This document shows, piece by piece, positions 21,755-34,095 of a stretch of DNA of 64,000 bases. How positions within the stretch are numbered: the first letter of the stretch is position 1; the number at the start of each line of letters is the position of its first letter. Origin of the DNA: Roridomyces roridus (lineage: Eukaryota; Basidiomycota; Agaricomycetes; Agaricales; Mycenaceae); the NCBI GenBank assembly GCA_029378245.1, contig JARKIF010000055.1, positions 217,368 to 281,367 of the forward strand. The letters run 5' to 3'. The position numbers and the translations under genes were made by a program. Under the pieces are notes generated by a model that was given only the letters and a program-made list of their open reading frames with translations, was not told where the DNA came from and did no database searches.

Positions 21755-24700
21755 TCAATTACCGGCTCTCAGAAACCAATCTTGGTCTACACAATCATCC
21801 AAGTAGTAAGTAATAGTCTCTTTCGGACTCCCAAAGGCGGTGATCATGTGTGCGCCGCGGACAAAGAAGCGGGGAAGCATGAACACAGTCTCCCCGTCGT
21901 CCGAAAATATCCGGCAATTTCTCCAGAACGTCTTGGGCTTCCAGTTCGATTTCTTCAGCAACCGTACAAAGGAGATGTCCTCCTCACGGCCAGAGGGAAG
22001 GCGGCAGCGGAAAAGGTACAGGATGCGGGCGAACGAGAGGGTGTCGTCCCCCACTGTATTGACATTGACGAAGTCGAACCGTTGATCGGAGTTGGATTGG
22101 AACTCGGGGTTGCAGCGAAGTATGTCACGCCCAGACGTGTAATCCTCCATGGATGTGTAGTCGAGATAGAGGCACCTGTGGGGTCGAAGCTGCCATCATT
22201 AAGCGGACAGATGTATTTATTCGATCTTGAGCGGCGTACATACCTTCAACGGCTGATTGAATCCGATGTTTTCCTCCGGGAATGTTGCCAGTAGAAATTT
22301 ATGCAAGCCGTCATGGAAGGTGTCTCGAACGCGAGGCTCAATCCAATTTGCGGTACGGAGTGCAGCCCTCGAGTCAACCAAGTTCTGCGGAGCTCCGAGC
22401 CTCCAATGGACGTCCGAGTCCGAATCACTGTCGTCGGTGGTTTCGACGGATTCAGGCGCCACCGCCGCAAAGCTTGCGAAACTTTGGGCGACCTGCGCTT
22501 GTTCCCTGTCGTACTCGTCAACTGTCATTCGGATTCGGGCCATGCCCTCCTTGATGGAGTCGAGCGTAAGAACCTGTCCCAGATGTCAGAAATCTCTGCA
22601 GCACACCGCTATCCACTCACATGTCTGTCGTTATTACGATGGTTTCCGAGAGCGACCGCCTCTCGATTCTCCTGATGGTGCCCCTCGTTAACGCGTGTGC
22701 AGTAAGTGCTTGGGGCACCCTTCCGCAGTATGTCGTTGGTAGAATGGTAGACGCTGTGTTGTTTGGGATAATTGCAGTTGTAGCCGTCCTGCTCATGCAT
22801 TTTCTAGAAATGATGAGCTCAAATTTCACTGCCGAAGACGCAAAAGATACCATGCACTGCCTCCCATACTCCCGCTGATATTCCTCCTTTCGCTGGATCT
22901 GTTCGTCTGTAATACAATGCAGCGCCAGGATCATGCGATAGCTGAGGTGCGCGCGGATTGCGTGAACCCAGGGCGAGTTTCTTGGCAACAGGTGGGCGAT
23001 GCATGGAAGGATTGACTGGCGAACAATATCAGATTTTGCTGTTCACAATGAGGGACTGACCGGACCTTCTCAATATCAAGCCAACTCTGCCCGTCGTTAA
23101 TTTTCTTTGATGTGACATTATCGAAATGTTTCAATTTGGGCCAGCGAGAAACTCGACGCATGCTGCTCAGAGAATAAACATACATCCAGATATGGGTTTG
23201 AACACCTACTTGAACACCATCTTGTCTTTCATGCCCAGCTGGAGAAGTTTGGCTTGGAGACTCGGCCACATGTGCTTGCCGTAGTTGCCCCCGTCATTGT
23301 GGTGAAGTATATCCTCGGACGGCATATCAAAGGTCATGATTCGGGGCATGTCCCACATGGCATTCTGCGATAGTCAAAGACGGGTTTTCGAAATGATAGA
23401 GGCAATTGACCACTTACATAGACATCATGGAGCCCCACGTTTTGGAGGTGGTTTTCTCGGTGTGTCTTGAACTGCATCTGCTTGGCCTCCTTGTAAACCT
23501 GTCTCATATGATCTTCTGTGCGCGGTTCAAAAACAGCACCAGAATGTATGTCGTGCAGTTGATCGCTCCGCACGAGACAGCGGGAACAGGGATATGTGGC
23601 CATGGCGCCGAATGTGGCAGTGAAGGCATCCGCTTCCTTCCCGTCGAGCGAGGCAATGGGAATGAGTGGGAATAAAACCCGCCGGATATCATCTCCGCAC
23701 GTCAAGCACTCGCCATTGCGCCCCTTCTCTGCCAGGGTCTTGACAAAGATTTCCCGGAGCACGCGATGATAGATCTCTCGTTTGAAACGAGCGAACCCAA
23801 CCCGCTCCGCCTTCCCCTTGCGTGAGTCCGGGTCCCGAAGATCTTTAACCTGCTTAAATGAGTCAATGCGACATTCTAGCTTGGGCTGTCATCGTCACCT
23901 GGACCATGAATCCGACAAGAAGGCTGCCACCATTCCCGGAGCCATTCCGGATCTGAGCCGGGAGAAAAAGAGGGCGAAGAAGTATGGGATACATGTCCGT
24001 GTGCGATGTCACACGGCCCTCGTCAAGCCAGACCAGGAGAAGAGCGAGGCAGTGGTGCATCCCGTCAATGTGCGGGAGTTCGTTCTAGGAACACGTTTGA
24101 GAATGAGAGTTTCAAACGAGAAAGGAAAACTCACTTGTAGCTCCCACCAAAGGTCTGCCGTCCATGGCTCGTCTCGCATGCGTTGCCGGTTGCCGTCGAC
24201 GACCAGATACTTGCGGCAAGGATACCAGACAATGTCGTTTGCGAGCGATGGGTCCGTCACAAGTTCGACAATCCACTCCCACGGATCCCGATAATAAAAT
24301 TCAAAGTGACGGACCTCGCCTTCAAACTCTTCATTGAATTCAATTTTTTTGAACTAGGAAGCGCGGGCAAAGTTTTAGCCCAGACAATTGGATTCGAGCA
24401 GAAGCGGAGTAGACGTACCTCAAGGACATACCGCTGGACCCTTGTGAGACATTCGCGCAACTCTTCGTACGTGCGGATGGTGATATTGGTCTCGCCGCGT
24501 GTCCAATTGCCGTGCATGCCCGCGAGTCGTTTCTTGACATTTTCTGCAGGGCTCATGTACTCCGTTTCGGCCCATTCAAAGTCAGCACGTGTTGAAAAAG
24601 GCGCCCACGGACGACGCCCCATCGGCACAATAGAACGGCGAGGCTTTGGTGTTGCCTTCCCGTCAGTGGGGAGGGTGCTCGCATCCAAGGGAATGATTTC

Positions 24701-25121
24701 GGGAGACCGCCCGCTGTGCGGATGATATTCGATTTCAATGTACAGGCGTCCGTGCACCACAGCGGGTATCGGGGTAGGGGCTCGGGATGTGTTTGGTGTT
24801 TCCACATGAGTCGGAGCGGCCTGAGTATCAATTTCGACATCCATGGCGGAGCTTGAAGCGCCGGTATTGACTGGAATGCTGGGAATGACGGAATCTACAC
24901 AAGGTGGGTCGGATTCTGGCGAGCCCGTTTGCACAGACGTGAGACGCACCAGTTCCCCTCGTGTGATCTGGTCGCCGTCGTGCGCCATCCCGTCGTCGAG
25001 CTTCCCGAAGCAGTCGGTCACTGTGCTTTCGGATGCACGCAGGCTCGTAGAGATGGAGACCCCTTGGAAAGTTGACTTTGCAGGCAGAACATTTCTTGGA
25101 CTTGGCCTTGGCCTTCACCAT
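21755..25121 (-). CDS. Plavaka-family transposase, about ten exons
   Basis: The N-terminus carries a zinc-finger-like CSACKVNFPRGLHLYEPAC motif. Then follow YIEIEYHPHSG, PWAPFSTRADFEWAE, EPWTADLWWELQ, LFLPAQIRNGSGNGGS, a CxxC insert (YPCSRCLV), the block ILHHNDGGNYGKHMW, and DILRKGAPSTYCTRVNEGHH. The C-terminal exon has MEDYTSGRDILRCNPEF, LFRCRLPSG, WKPKTFW and DDCVDQDWFLRAG. This order is what I know from Plavaka transposases of Agaricomycetes, an RNase H-fold family. Junctions that could be checked (for example GAAG|GTATGT near 22244 joined to 22189, and CAT|GTGAGT near 22620) keep the frame open, and I saw no disabling stop. It would act on the ends at 21566 and 28044. Confidence 0.7.
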
Positions 25122-25235
25122 GGCGTCGCGTAGAAGAGAGAAAGCGTGAAGGGTGCGTGACCGTCAAGTCTGTTTGTGGAGCATGAGCATGATGTCATCG
25201 TCAACAACTTTCACTGCACTCCCACACCCACGACC

Positions 25236-26740
25236 ATGCCGACTGGTGGCAAAAGAACGCGCTCACGAGGAAGAAAGAGACAGGCGGGCGACCCACGCCA
25301 GCGGAAGCGTCAGCGGGTCGCGCAGACTGAGCAAGATCAGGAAAATCAGCCTCCGGAGCAAAACGGCCAGCCTCAGCCAACGGAGGAAATGCCGGAGGTG
25401 AGCGAGGGGATGTCTCGCGATCAGCTGTACCAGGTGCGTGAGCAGCGTCGACGCGTGCAATATGGGTTCTCACCATCTTCTTTCCCAGGCCGCCCGTGCT
25501 CTCCAGGCCAAGGTTCACGACAGCCAGCAGGCTGAGCAAGAGCAGGCTCGGAACGCGCTGGCGGATGTCTCCAATCAGCAGGATGGCGACGACGAGGACA
25601 GAGATGATCAAGACACGGCTGAAGTCGCTCACATCAAGAGAATGGGCAAGAAACTTACCTGGACCAAGCTCCTCTGGGCTCCGGACGACGACTTGGAAAG
25701 TGTTTTCACCACCGATGAGGATTCTCAGTATAATCCCAAGCACCGCTTCGGCGAAAACAACCAACCCTTCAACCGCATCCAGGGTGCTCTGAGGGATGTC
25801 CACGCGGTCATCGGAGAGAGTTATCGGAATGACGAGGAGTTCACGGGCTGGGTGCTTGATACGGTATGTCACTCAATCTCGACTGCTGCAAAATGTAGAC
25901 ACCTACAGGTCTGGGAGGGTATGCGCCTTCAGCGTGCGCAAATCGGTCACCGTCTGCGTCACAACGCCGCTATGTTTGATCAGACAACTCACGCCTTCAA
26001 CCGAGCGCGAGCTGACGGCCAGTTTCGTGAGCTGATTGGCGAGAGAAAGGACGAGAATGGGAACCCGTACTTCGATAGCTATCGGGTTTCACTCATCCAC
26101 GACGACTACGACATGGACGAAGATGAGTTGAATCCATCCACAATCTTTTTGAATCCCTACCTTTTCACGGTGAGTCGATCCCTTCACATCCGAATCACTC
26201 TCGGACTCACAAGACTTGCAGGTACACGCCCTGGTCACGCCTGGAGTCGCCTCTACGGAGTCGATGAAGGAAGGGACCGCTCGTGCCAAGGCGAGGTCAA
26301 ACGAGCGCAACTGGAATTTGTGCAAGACGACCCCCGGGATGATTGCAGCATCGGCCGTTTGTGTAGGTTCTTCCGTTCTCCCGCTCAACTCCGCTGAGGC
26401 TTTGAAGCTCCGTTGGCTGTTCTCGCCCGATCCAGAGTTGACTCCCACCGGTGCCGTGACGAATATCGATTGGAACGAGGAATTCGAGCGGTATCTTGAG
26501 TACCTTGGGAAGCGCACCCGAAGCGTGAAGAACATCTTCAAGACTTGGGATGCCAAATTCTACCCCCGCGCCGAAAGGTCTGGAACGCCTCCAAGCGGCA
26601 GCACCGTGGCGCTCGCACAAGCCAGTCATGCGGCGGCCTTGCGAGCCTTGGAAGAGGAGGAGGAGGAGGAGGAGGAGGAGGAGGCAGCCACCCGAGCCCC
26701 AAGGGAGGGAACAAATGGCGGCGGCGGCGGGGGAGGATGA
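25236..26740 (+). CDS. Accessory protein of the Plavaka element, uncharacterised family
   Basis: It starts at ATG 25236 after an in-frame but weaker upstream ATG at 25176. Introns near 25433-25487, 25864-25910 and 26170-26221 are short and in phase. The N-terminus is Lys/Arg/Gln-rich and nuclear-looking (GKRTRSRGRKRQ). The body has RMGKKLTWTKLLWAP, NKIQG-like NRIQGALRDVHAVIGE, WEGMRLQRAQIGHRLRHNA, DWNEEFERYLEYLGKRTRSV and IFKTWDAKFYP. The tail is a run of glutamates (GAG repeat near 26655-26685) and then glycines. I recognise the motif order from a common, unnamed Agaricomycete family but know no function. It is divergent from the transposase, with starts about 115 bp apart, so the two probably share a promoter. 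Confidence 0.6.
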
Positions 26741-26867
26741 GCAAGACGGCGCTGGAAACGACGGAGGGGGTGGAGATTGAAGTGTACACTACAGTTCTCA
26801 ATGAATCAAAGCACGAGCCGTTGTCGAGCACAAGTGGTGGGCAAAGGCATTATATTTGTAGGAATCT

Positions 26868-27314
26868 CTACTTGGATCTGTAACCGACTCGGTAGGTGAG
26901 ATGTCCTCGTGTGACGGGGGGTTCCAGAGGGTATACTGCCGGGTCCCGTTCTTGCAAGCACGTATCATTGAGTGCAGACGAAACAAGGTCGACGGGCGGC
27001 CAGGCAGTGGTTGCGCTGGTGCGAGGCCTCTTCGGGGAGCATGGGGCGGGCGAGGGGGTTGGCGAGGGGCGGCTCCGTTCTGCAGTACAGGTTGGACGAT
27101 GTACTGCAAGAGAAGACTGTGACGCACTCTTATTCTTGGCCCTTCCTCCCTTGATTCCCTCCAATTCCCCCTCGACAGCCTCGAGACGATTTTCCAGCTC
27201 GACAAGGCGCTCATTGAGGCGAGTGTCCTGTGGAGGTAGCGGTGCAAGGGGCTTGCGGTGCTGAGTTGTCGGCGGGTGTGATGATGGGCGCGGGCTCCAG
27301 GGCCGTAGTCGCAT
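26868..27314 (-). CDS. Small coiled-coil protein in the Plavaka element
   Basis: The frame contains a clear heptad stretch, LNERLVELENRLEAVEGELE, near residues 31-60, followed by a basic Ser/Pro-rich region and a short tail. Upstream Pro/Ser/His-rich residues from about 27436 may be an extra 5' exon in another frame. It converges on the gene at 25236-26740. The function is unknown; a role as a dimerising partner is only a guess. Confidence 0.4.
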   Translation of the reverse strand: MRLRPWSPRPSSHPPTTQHRKPLAPLPPQDTRLNERLVELENRLEAVEGELEGIKGGRAKNKSASQSSLAVHRPTCTAERSRPSPTPSPAPCSPKRPRTSATTAWPPVDLVSSALNDTCLQERDPAVYPLEPPVTRGHLTYRVGYRSK

Positions 27315-27845
27315 TCAGGCTCCGATGAGGAGACGTGGGTCATGGACGAGGACGAGCGGCGTAGAAGAGGAGGTGTCGAGTGTGGTGGGTAGGCATCAAT
27401 TTGGTCGCCGTAAAAGGAAGGCTCCACAGGCTCCACCTGCTGACGTATATTAGGCCGGCAGCACTGAGCTCGTGACTCGACCTCTCTTGACCTTCGACCA
27501 CTACCATCTCCTCACCCAGTAAGTCTCCGCCCTCTCCCCTTGGTCTCGCCCTCATCATCTCTGTTCGGCAGCTTGCTTACGTTACCTACTTCCGTATGTC
27601 TCCTCTTGCACCACATTGACCCTTCTGATATCGCGTCGCAGGCGTCATCTTGAGCCCGTTTCAGTCGCTCATCTCGGGTGCGCACTTTTCTCACCGACCA
27701 AGACTCATCCCGCAGGCCCGGTGCATCTTGATAGTCAGCTGTAGTAGGAATGAATATACTGTTTATCTTCCATGTCGCGTACGTGGGTGTTCACTGGGGT
27801 CCCGGGAGCGTAGTGTTTTTTTTTTGAGCTTCCAGGGATGCTCGG

Positions 27846-27945
27846 TTTTAACTAGTTACAATCTTGAAATCGGTTAAAATTGGTTGCAATCTCGAAATCA
27901 GTTAAAATTGGTCGCAATCTCGAAATCAGTTAAAATCGGTTGAAA
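27846..27945. repeat. Tandem 28-bp subterminal repeats of the Plavaka element
   Basis: Three to four units of GTTAAAATTGGTTGCAATCTCGAAATCA follow one another, the middle two differing at one base. Related GGTTATAAC/TTTTAACC motifs occur at the other end (21588-21690). Such repeats commonly bind transposase. Confidence 0.75.
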
Positions 27946-28048
27946 CCACCATTGTAAGTGTTATAACTGGGTGAAAAAATTTCAGCATTGTAACCAATCA
28001 CAACCAGTTTCGACCCGTTATTTCCCACTTTGGATTTTTGCGACATGT

Positions 28049-29649
28049 TGGTATGATTTTTACACATCAAGGTCGAATTTACACTCGTTCAGCACTGTAC
28101 GCCCTATCTATTACCTTGGATCTTTTTCAAGTCGCTTCAGAAGGATCTTATGCTGCTCCAGACGGATCCCCGCGTCCCCAAAAAATCTCAGAGTCATTAA
28201 CGAGCGTTGTCGAGGCATTCTCCGAGATACTCGGAGACCCGTGTCCCCCACGGAATTGACATGGATTCGGGCTCTGCCTCGGCTCATTGAATCCCAACTG
28301 ACTCTGACCCATCTCTATAGGATTCAGGGAGTATCTGCATGGATTCAACGAGCGCAAACTCAACTATACGAGCACAGGGGACGTAATTCTGGTATTACAG
28401 ACATGACGAAGGGGCTCACTCTTGAACAATGCGACATCCAACTTACCAGCAGGACATGTAATGTCCTACCAGAGCATTCAGCGACAGACATGCACACCAA
28501 CTCTCACCTGTGTCAAGCGGAAAGTGCAATACAAGTGGTGCACGGCGTCCGATTCGATTCCTTGCACCAATTTCGGCGCATACGCATGCGAGTCAATTGC
28601 CTGCGAATATTATTCATATAGAGAAAATCAGCCGTAGCAGTGGATGAGTGATTTCTACACATACATCGTTCAACGTCAACGGATGAATCGAGAACTCAAA
28701 CCTGCAGGAAAAGGAGCAGTGCTGCAGGTGAACCGGACCGTTCAAAGCAAACGGTCCGGGGGAAGCCTGTTTGCATCTGAATGTCAGTTTACAGCTCAAG
28801 CGTGTTTGAATCGTTGAAATAGACGCACCGTTAGTGAGAGAAGATCTTTAAAAGAGGGCTGAGGGAGATGAGAGAATTATAATTCATTCGAATCGGATTT
28901 TCTTGATCCAGATTACCACGGACCGTTAAGTAGCGACACAAGTGTAGAGAGAGAGGTTATCGAAAGGAGAGACTGCTAGTACAAAATCCAGTAAGGATCG
29001 TTTTGCATAGCACGTCCAGCAAAGAAATAACGAGTACGCCACGCGGCGAGGTAGTAGTAGTGATCAGGCTGCGGAAGGGGAAACCGGCTGCCGCGGCGTT
29101 GATATCTCTGCATATGACACAGGCAGGCCAAGGCTCTGTGAAGATCTGAACTAGAGATAGTCATTTTCGAGTCAAGGAGCGGCGCAAACACTCCGGTTCG
29201 AGAAAGATGGAACTGCGAGAAACAGGGTAATCCAGGATCAAGAGACGATGACAGTAAAAAGATCAGATGCACAGGAGAACACACTTTCGACTGACCGTAG
29301 CCGCAGGAGCGGACATGTGGCAAGATCAAAACGAGCGGGTGGGACCTGTGTACAGACCGCCGTCGAGTAGAGTAGATATCATCCTCCAGCTCAGAAAAGA
29401 GAGGAGAATGGGGCGACCGGTCAAGAGATCTGTAACTGACTGTCCCCGCAGACGCGTACCAGAGCTCGAGGGTGTGCCAGCCTACGCGCTGAATTGAATT
29501 TCAGGGGCCGAGGATTCCCAGTATTCAGTCTCGGACAAGAACAGAGAGCAGCAGTGAGTGCGAGTGAAGAACGGAGGGAAGGGAACGGAGCGGAAATGGT
29601 GACACTTGATATGAGGACGAGCTAACGAATGGAGGGAATGGAGGCGACG
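28049..29649. other. No supported gene
   Basis: An AT-richer stretch to about 28950, then GC-richer DNA with many GGAACGGAG-like repeats near 29560-29657. Frames up to 216 codons (27971-28621) lack recognisable motifs. Confidence 0.4.
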
Positions 29650-29657
29650 GAACGGAG

Positions 29658-32600
29658 CACCTAAGGAAGCACCGTTCGCGTACCTTCGGGACCCGGTAGG
29701 AAGCTTAAAACGTTGACAGAAAGAGTACCTAATAGGCCCTGGCTACGACCTCCGAAGCCAGCGCGGATCAATGCTTCCCAATTGGGAAGCTCTTCTTGTC
29801 ACCACACCACCACCGTTCTCGACACTCTGGCGCATCACCGCCAATCCACACCTCGGAACGCCATGCCGCTGCATGTAGTATCCCTCAAAGCACTCCTCGC
29901 CGTCTCAAGTACTGTCAAGCCGCTGAACGATCTCCGTCGACGCCGCCACCTCCGTTCCTACTGCTTGCTACCACACCCCGTACTGCTGCCATGCACGCCG
30001 CCTCCGTGTCCTGAACTCGACAGCGTCTTTATGGAAGTACTTTGGCCTTCGAGTACGACGTTTTCGACGCACCAGAAGCCTGACCTACCGCACCTACGGC
30101 ACCTCTGTTTCTCTTTGCACCCGCACTCCGTTTGGGTCGTCTTGCACGCTGCCTTTGGCCTTCTACCTCAAAAACACTGTCCCTGGAGCTGCTTTAGCAC
30201 TGCCGTTCCTGTCAGGGAAGACACAGCCCGTGAATTCATACGGTACCATACCACCTCCACCTTCGCTCCCCGACTGCCGCATCCAGGGCGTCTCCGGGTT
30301 TCCCACACGCCGGGGCCTGCGCACCGCCATACTCACAGAAGACAGAAGATAACGCAAGCGATGTTCTCCCGCCGGCGCCAGCTGCACATCCTCAGTCTTT
30401 GTCTCCCCGACTCAGCCTCCTCCGCACATCTCTCTTCACACGGCGTCCATCTGTACACGGCGTCCCTCTCTCCGCACGGCGCACTCTCTCCGAACGCAAC
30501 CTTCTTGCTCTATATCGTTTCCGAGTCAGACACCACACGGAGGATGAAGACGACGAATACTCGCCACGGCCCACATACCCTCATACCCTCATCCGCTCTG
30601 GCCCGCAGCGTGGTTCTCATTATCGTTCTCACGTACAGGCGGGAGGGAGGGTCGGAGGTGAGACCGAGCGGTGAGTGCCGGAGGTGACAACCGGTGACAA
30701 CAAGAGGGGCGGGCCGAAGGTGAAGGCTCAGAGCGGCGCTACGGGGGTTGGCTGTGGGACATTGGGAGCCAGGTTTTGTCCAGATAAGCTGTCTGCTGAT
30801 GCTCCTACGGTCGGCTTGTACCACCTACGGGCACCTCCGCTACCTTTGCACCTATGGCACCTCCGCAATATATACAATATATACCTTCATCTTTTCCATT
30901 CTCCTCGTTCTTAGGCTTCGCGTGAACACTTATTGTTACTATCCATTGTTTGTAAAACATGAAATGGAATCCTTGAAGACTATCTAAACAGTAAAACACT
31001 CGAGATTGCCAACAGAGGCCACCTCCTACACCTCCGTCGCATCGGCACACACATTGAGTAATGTCCGGGCAGCCAATCGGATGTCGAATAACGATCGTTC
31101 CCTCCTTTTATTTTCCTCTAGGGCGTGTTTGCCATTGGATTATCTGCTTTGAAGCTCGGTACTTTATGCCGTAGGTTTGCCCCACCCGAATTGATTTTCC
31201 CCCCATTTTTCCCGGATGATTTCATCTGTGAACATGGTTTCGTTCGAAAGGCAGAGTAATTCCTTATAGGTATCATACTCATGTTACAGGTTACTTACAG
31301 ATTGTCGAGCAATCAATTTCCCTCTCACTCATGAATGCTCAGAACTGTTCTGGATGTTGTTCACAGCCCTTGTCCCCTTCCTCCGACTCTTCGTTGATTT
31401 CTTTGGGCCTTCAACAAGTTGAATTGAGATTGTGTTGAACATGCATAATATTCTTGTAACCGTGCCGAGCCGACACTCCCTCTTTGCCCAATCCCATCCT
31501 TTGCACATTCCTCGCATACAACCAGTCTCTCCCAGCCCCGCGCTGCCGTGTAGGCCTCGCATACATCACGATCAAGTCGATGTTTTTAACAGATGAAGAG
31601 CTTCGGTAACCGTAAAACATAGAAGGCCCTCGGCTGCAGGAAGATGAGGAGGTGGAAGAGAGAAAAAGAGGGAGAAGAGAGGATGAGAAAAAGGAGATAG
31701 ATTGCGGTAGGTAACAACAATGCAGACACTAAACAATCAGCCCATAGGCGTAACCGTCCGCGCGGTAGCAACGAACATATTTGGCAGTCGAAGAAAGAGC
31801 CGCCGGCCACCTCTGTGGCATCTTCGTCTCGATTGAGTCCGTAACTGATCAAGAAAAGCGGACCGAAAGTGCGCATGCATGGGACGGAGGTAGTTGGGTA
31901 GCTGTAGAGGGATCCCGCGTGAAGGAATGCGGGGGTGGGGGTGAGGGCGTGCGGAAAGAAACCAGGGCATGGTGGAAAGACGAAAGCAGCGTAGTCGCAA
32001 CGATGGTGTAGCTGAAGGTCGATATGGTCGTAGGTGGGCATGGGAACGACGCCGACGCCGAAACGCCAGAAGACAATGCAGACGCACTCGTACGCGAGCT
32101 CTAGGCGACATAATGAAGCTCGATCGCCACGGCAGCTTCCGGCCAGCTGCGGCGTAGACAACGGGACAGCGTAGAGGGCCGCTCGGATGCGCCTTCACTG
32201 AAGTGATGGTGGTAGCGCGCTTTCACGCCGGTGCATTGTATTGTTGGTATCATCCCAGGAGGCGGGTGCGCAACGGGACGGGTGCAACGAGGAACGGAGG
32301 TGGCAGCGGTCGCCGTAGGTCGGGCTTGCAGTGACTCGAGCGAGTAGCAGTCCACAGGAGAGCCAGAGTCGCAGATATCGTTTCGAGGTCGGGATGTCGA
32401 GGTGGTGTGTGAGGTAGCCTGAACGCGATGGAGGTACGGGTGATTGAGGAGCGTCAACGGAGATCGTTTCGCGGGCTTGAGGGTGCTTGAAAAGACAATG
32501 GGGTCCATTCACGGTATGCAAAGAGCATCGGCATAGCGCCCCAGAGCGTGGATCGGCGGCGGCGCGCGCCAGAGCATTGACGACGGTGGTGGTATCGTGC

Positions 32601-32740
32601 CAAGAGGAGCTTCCCAATCGGGAATAGTTGATCCGCCGTTGACGGAAAGGTGTAGATAGGACCTGTTAGATACGCTTCATGTCAACGAATTAAGCTACCT
32701 ACCGGGTCCCGAAGGTACGCGAACGTAGCTTCCTTAGGTG
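29658..32740. mobile_element. Non-autonomous DNA transposon, CACCT ends, 8-bp target duplication
   Basis: The left end CACCTAAGGAAGCACCGTTC and the reverse complement of the right end (CACCTAAGGAAGCTACGTTC) open inverted repeats that stay recognisable for about 230 bp. The perfect octamer GAACGGAG flanks both sides (29650-29657 and 32741-32748). An 8-bp duplication fits the hAT or KDZ/Zisupton groups. The 3.1-kb unit holds no transposase; the 324-codon frame at 29713-30687 lies mostly in the inverted repeat and low-complexity Pro/Ser/His DNA and I do not accept it as a gene. Confidence 0.8.
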
Positions 32741-32748
32741 GAACGGAG

Positions 32749-33539
32749 GAAAGAGAGGCGACGTAACGGTCCGAGCCTCCGAGGTCACGAGGGATCAACA
32801 AACAAAAGTGGCGGCACTTTTCCTTTCCACCCACTTTCGTCCCAGTGCAGCGACTCGCGCCGCCATGGCCATTGAATTCTATTTCTCTCCTGCCCAACCC
32901 GGACTCCTACACTCAACCGTCTTCCTAACCACTTCCTGAATCACCAATTGTCGCCAATTGTGCCGCCCAGATACCATCCAGCGTCCAGCGTCCCATTCCC
33001 CGCTCCTCCCACCGGCCCGCTCTCACCTTCTCACCGCAGCCAGTCACGCCCCAAGCGCACTACCGCCCGGACACCCGTATCCCAATCGGCACTGCATTTT
33101 TTTTTGATCGCACCCCAATATTCCGACCATTCCGAGTGCCCGCAAACGGGAGGCAGCGTGGTCGCTACACGTTGTGCTTCCATACCCAACACCCACGGTC
33201 CCGGTGCGCTGGGCCTGGTGCATGCCGGCGCTGTGTTTTTCCCCCGCGGCGCGCTGGCCAGACCGCGCTTGTTCGCGCGATGCTGTATGCTATTGCGTCG
33301 GCCCTGTTCTCGTTCTCTCGCGTGCTGAGCGTGTGCCGGCGTGAAGCGGTGCTGGCAGCATTTTATTTTACCCATATTTTTTAATTGTATTTGCGTGCTG
33401 TATTTAATTATTCTAATCAAAATTGATGGCAAATCACATCTCACCAACTTTGATGGCTTATTTGAAGCTCCGAAAACCATCAAAAATCAGCCCAAGGCTT
33501 CGCCAATGTGTGCCGAGAAGCCGCCAACAACCTGCAGTG
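32749..33539. other. No supported gene
   Basis: Frames on both strands are Pro/Ser/Arg-rich and without motifs. A T-run lies near 33100. Confidence 0.35.
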
Positions 33540-34095
33540 CTGGCCCGAAGATATTGCAATACGTACCTGGACTATCACCGGTAAATATCTAGATATGTCA
33601 ACTTAATGAGCTGGTCGCTGGTGGTGGGCTTGTGAGTGGCCTTTGACTTGGTGACGACTGTGGATTTTTCTTGTAGCATTGTGAGTACATGAATGGACGG
33701 ATGAAAAGCGCACGTACTGGTGGGTTTCGGGGGAGGGGATGCCTGGACAATGGGCTCATTGTCGTCGGAGGTGATGGTGGGCAGAAGATGCCCTGCGACG
33801 ATGATACGCAGCGTCACGCGCACTAGTGTATAGTAGATAGCTCGAGTAGGTAATGTCCTAGAAGTAGACCGCGAAGCGATACAACTCCACAACACACTAA
33901 CCACAAAACACACACAACACACACACAATTCCTTGACTAGCACGCTGACACCTAACAGTTGAGTTCGGGGTCGTCTGAAGTATACAGATAAGACTGATAC
34001 TCCGCGGTTTGGTTCTCGGAAGCTTGTAGGTTGGCTCTCGAGGTTTCACACCAAGTTCAATGTCTTTTGAACTAAGAGGAATCTCTTGACTGGTT

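Larger units (their letters stand above)
21566..28044. mobile_element. Plavaka-type DNA transposon, apparently complete
   Basis: The left end GTCGCAAAAGTCCGATCTGG and the reverse complement of the right end, GTCGCAAAAATCCAAAGTGG, match at 22 of 28 positions. The 4-bp ATGT flanks both ends (21562-21565 and 28045-28048). Inside each end are subterminal motifs rich in GGTTATAAC and GGTTAAAAT. The 6.48-kb unit contains the transposase gene on the minus strand, a divergent plus-strand gene and a small minus-strand coiled-coil gene. The three genes fill the space between the ends, which supports reading it as one element. Confidence 0.7.
18513..33603. mobile_element. Possible 15-kb composite element bounded by 62-bp inverted repeats
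   Basis: The sequence at 18513-18577 (TGGATATATCTAGATATGTA...) is about 80% identical to the reverse complement of 33540-33603. Both contain the palindrome ATATCTAGATAT and the block GGTACGTATTGCAATAT. The pentamer TAATG lies just outside both ends (18508-18512 and 33604-33608) and could be a target duplication, but the repeat ends differ by two bases. No transposase can be assigned to the outer repeats; the Plavaka and CACCT-ended elements inside have their own ends. Confidence 0.35.

Noticed and set aside
29713..30687. 324-codon open frame
   Set aside because: It lies partly in the terminal inverted repeat of a non-autonomous element. The composition is Pro/Ser/His-rich, it has no motif, and there are competing frames on the same DNA.
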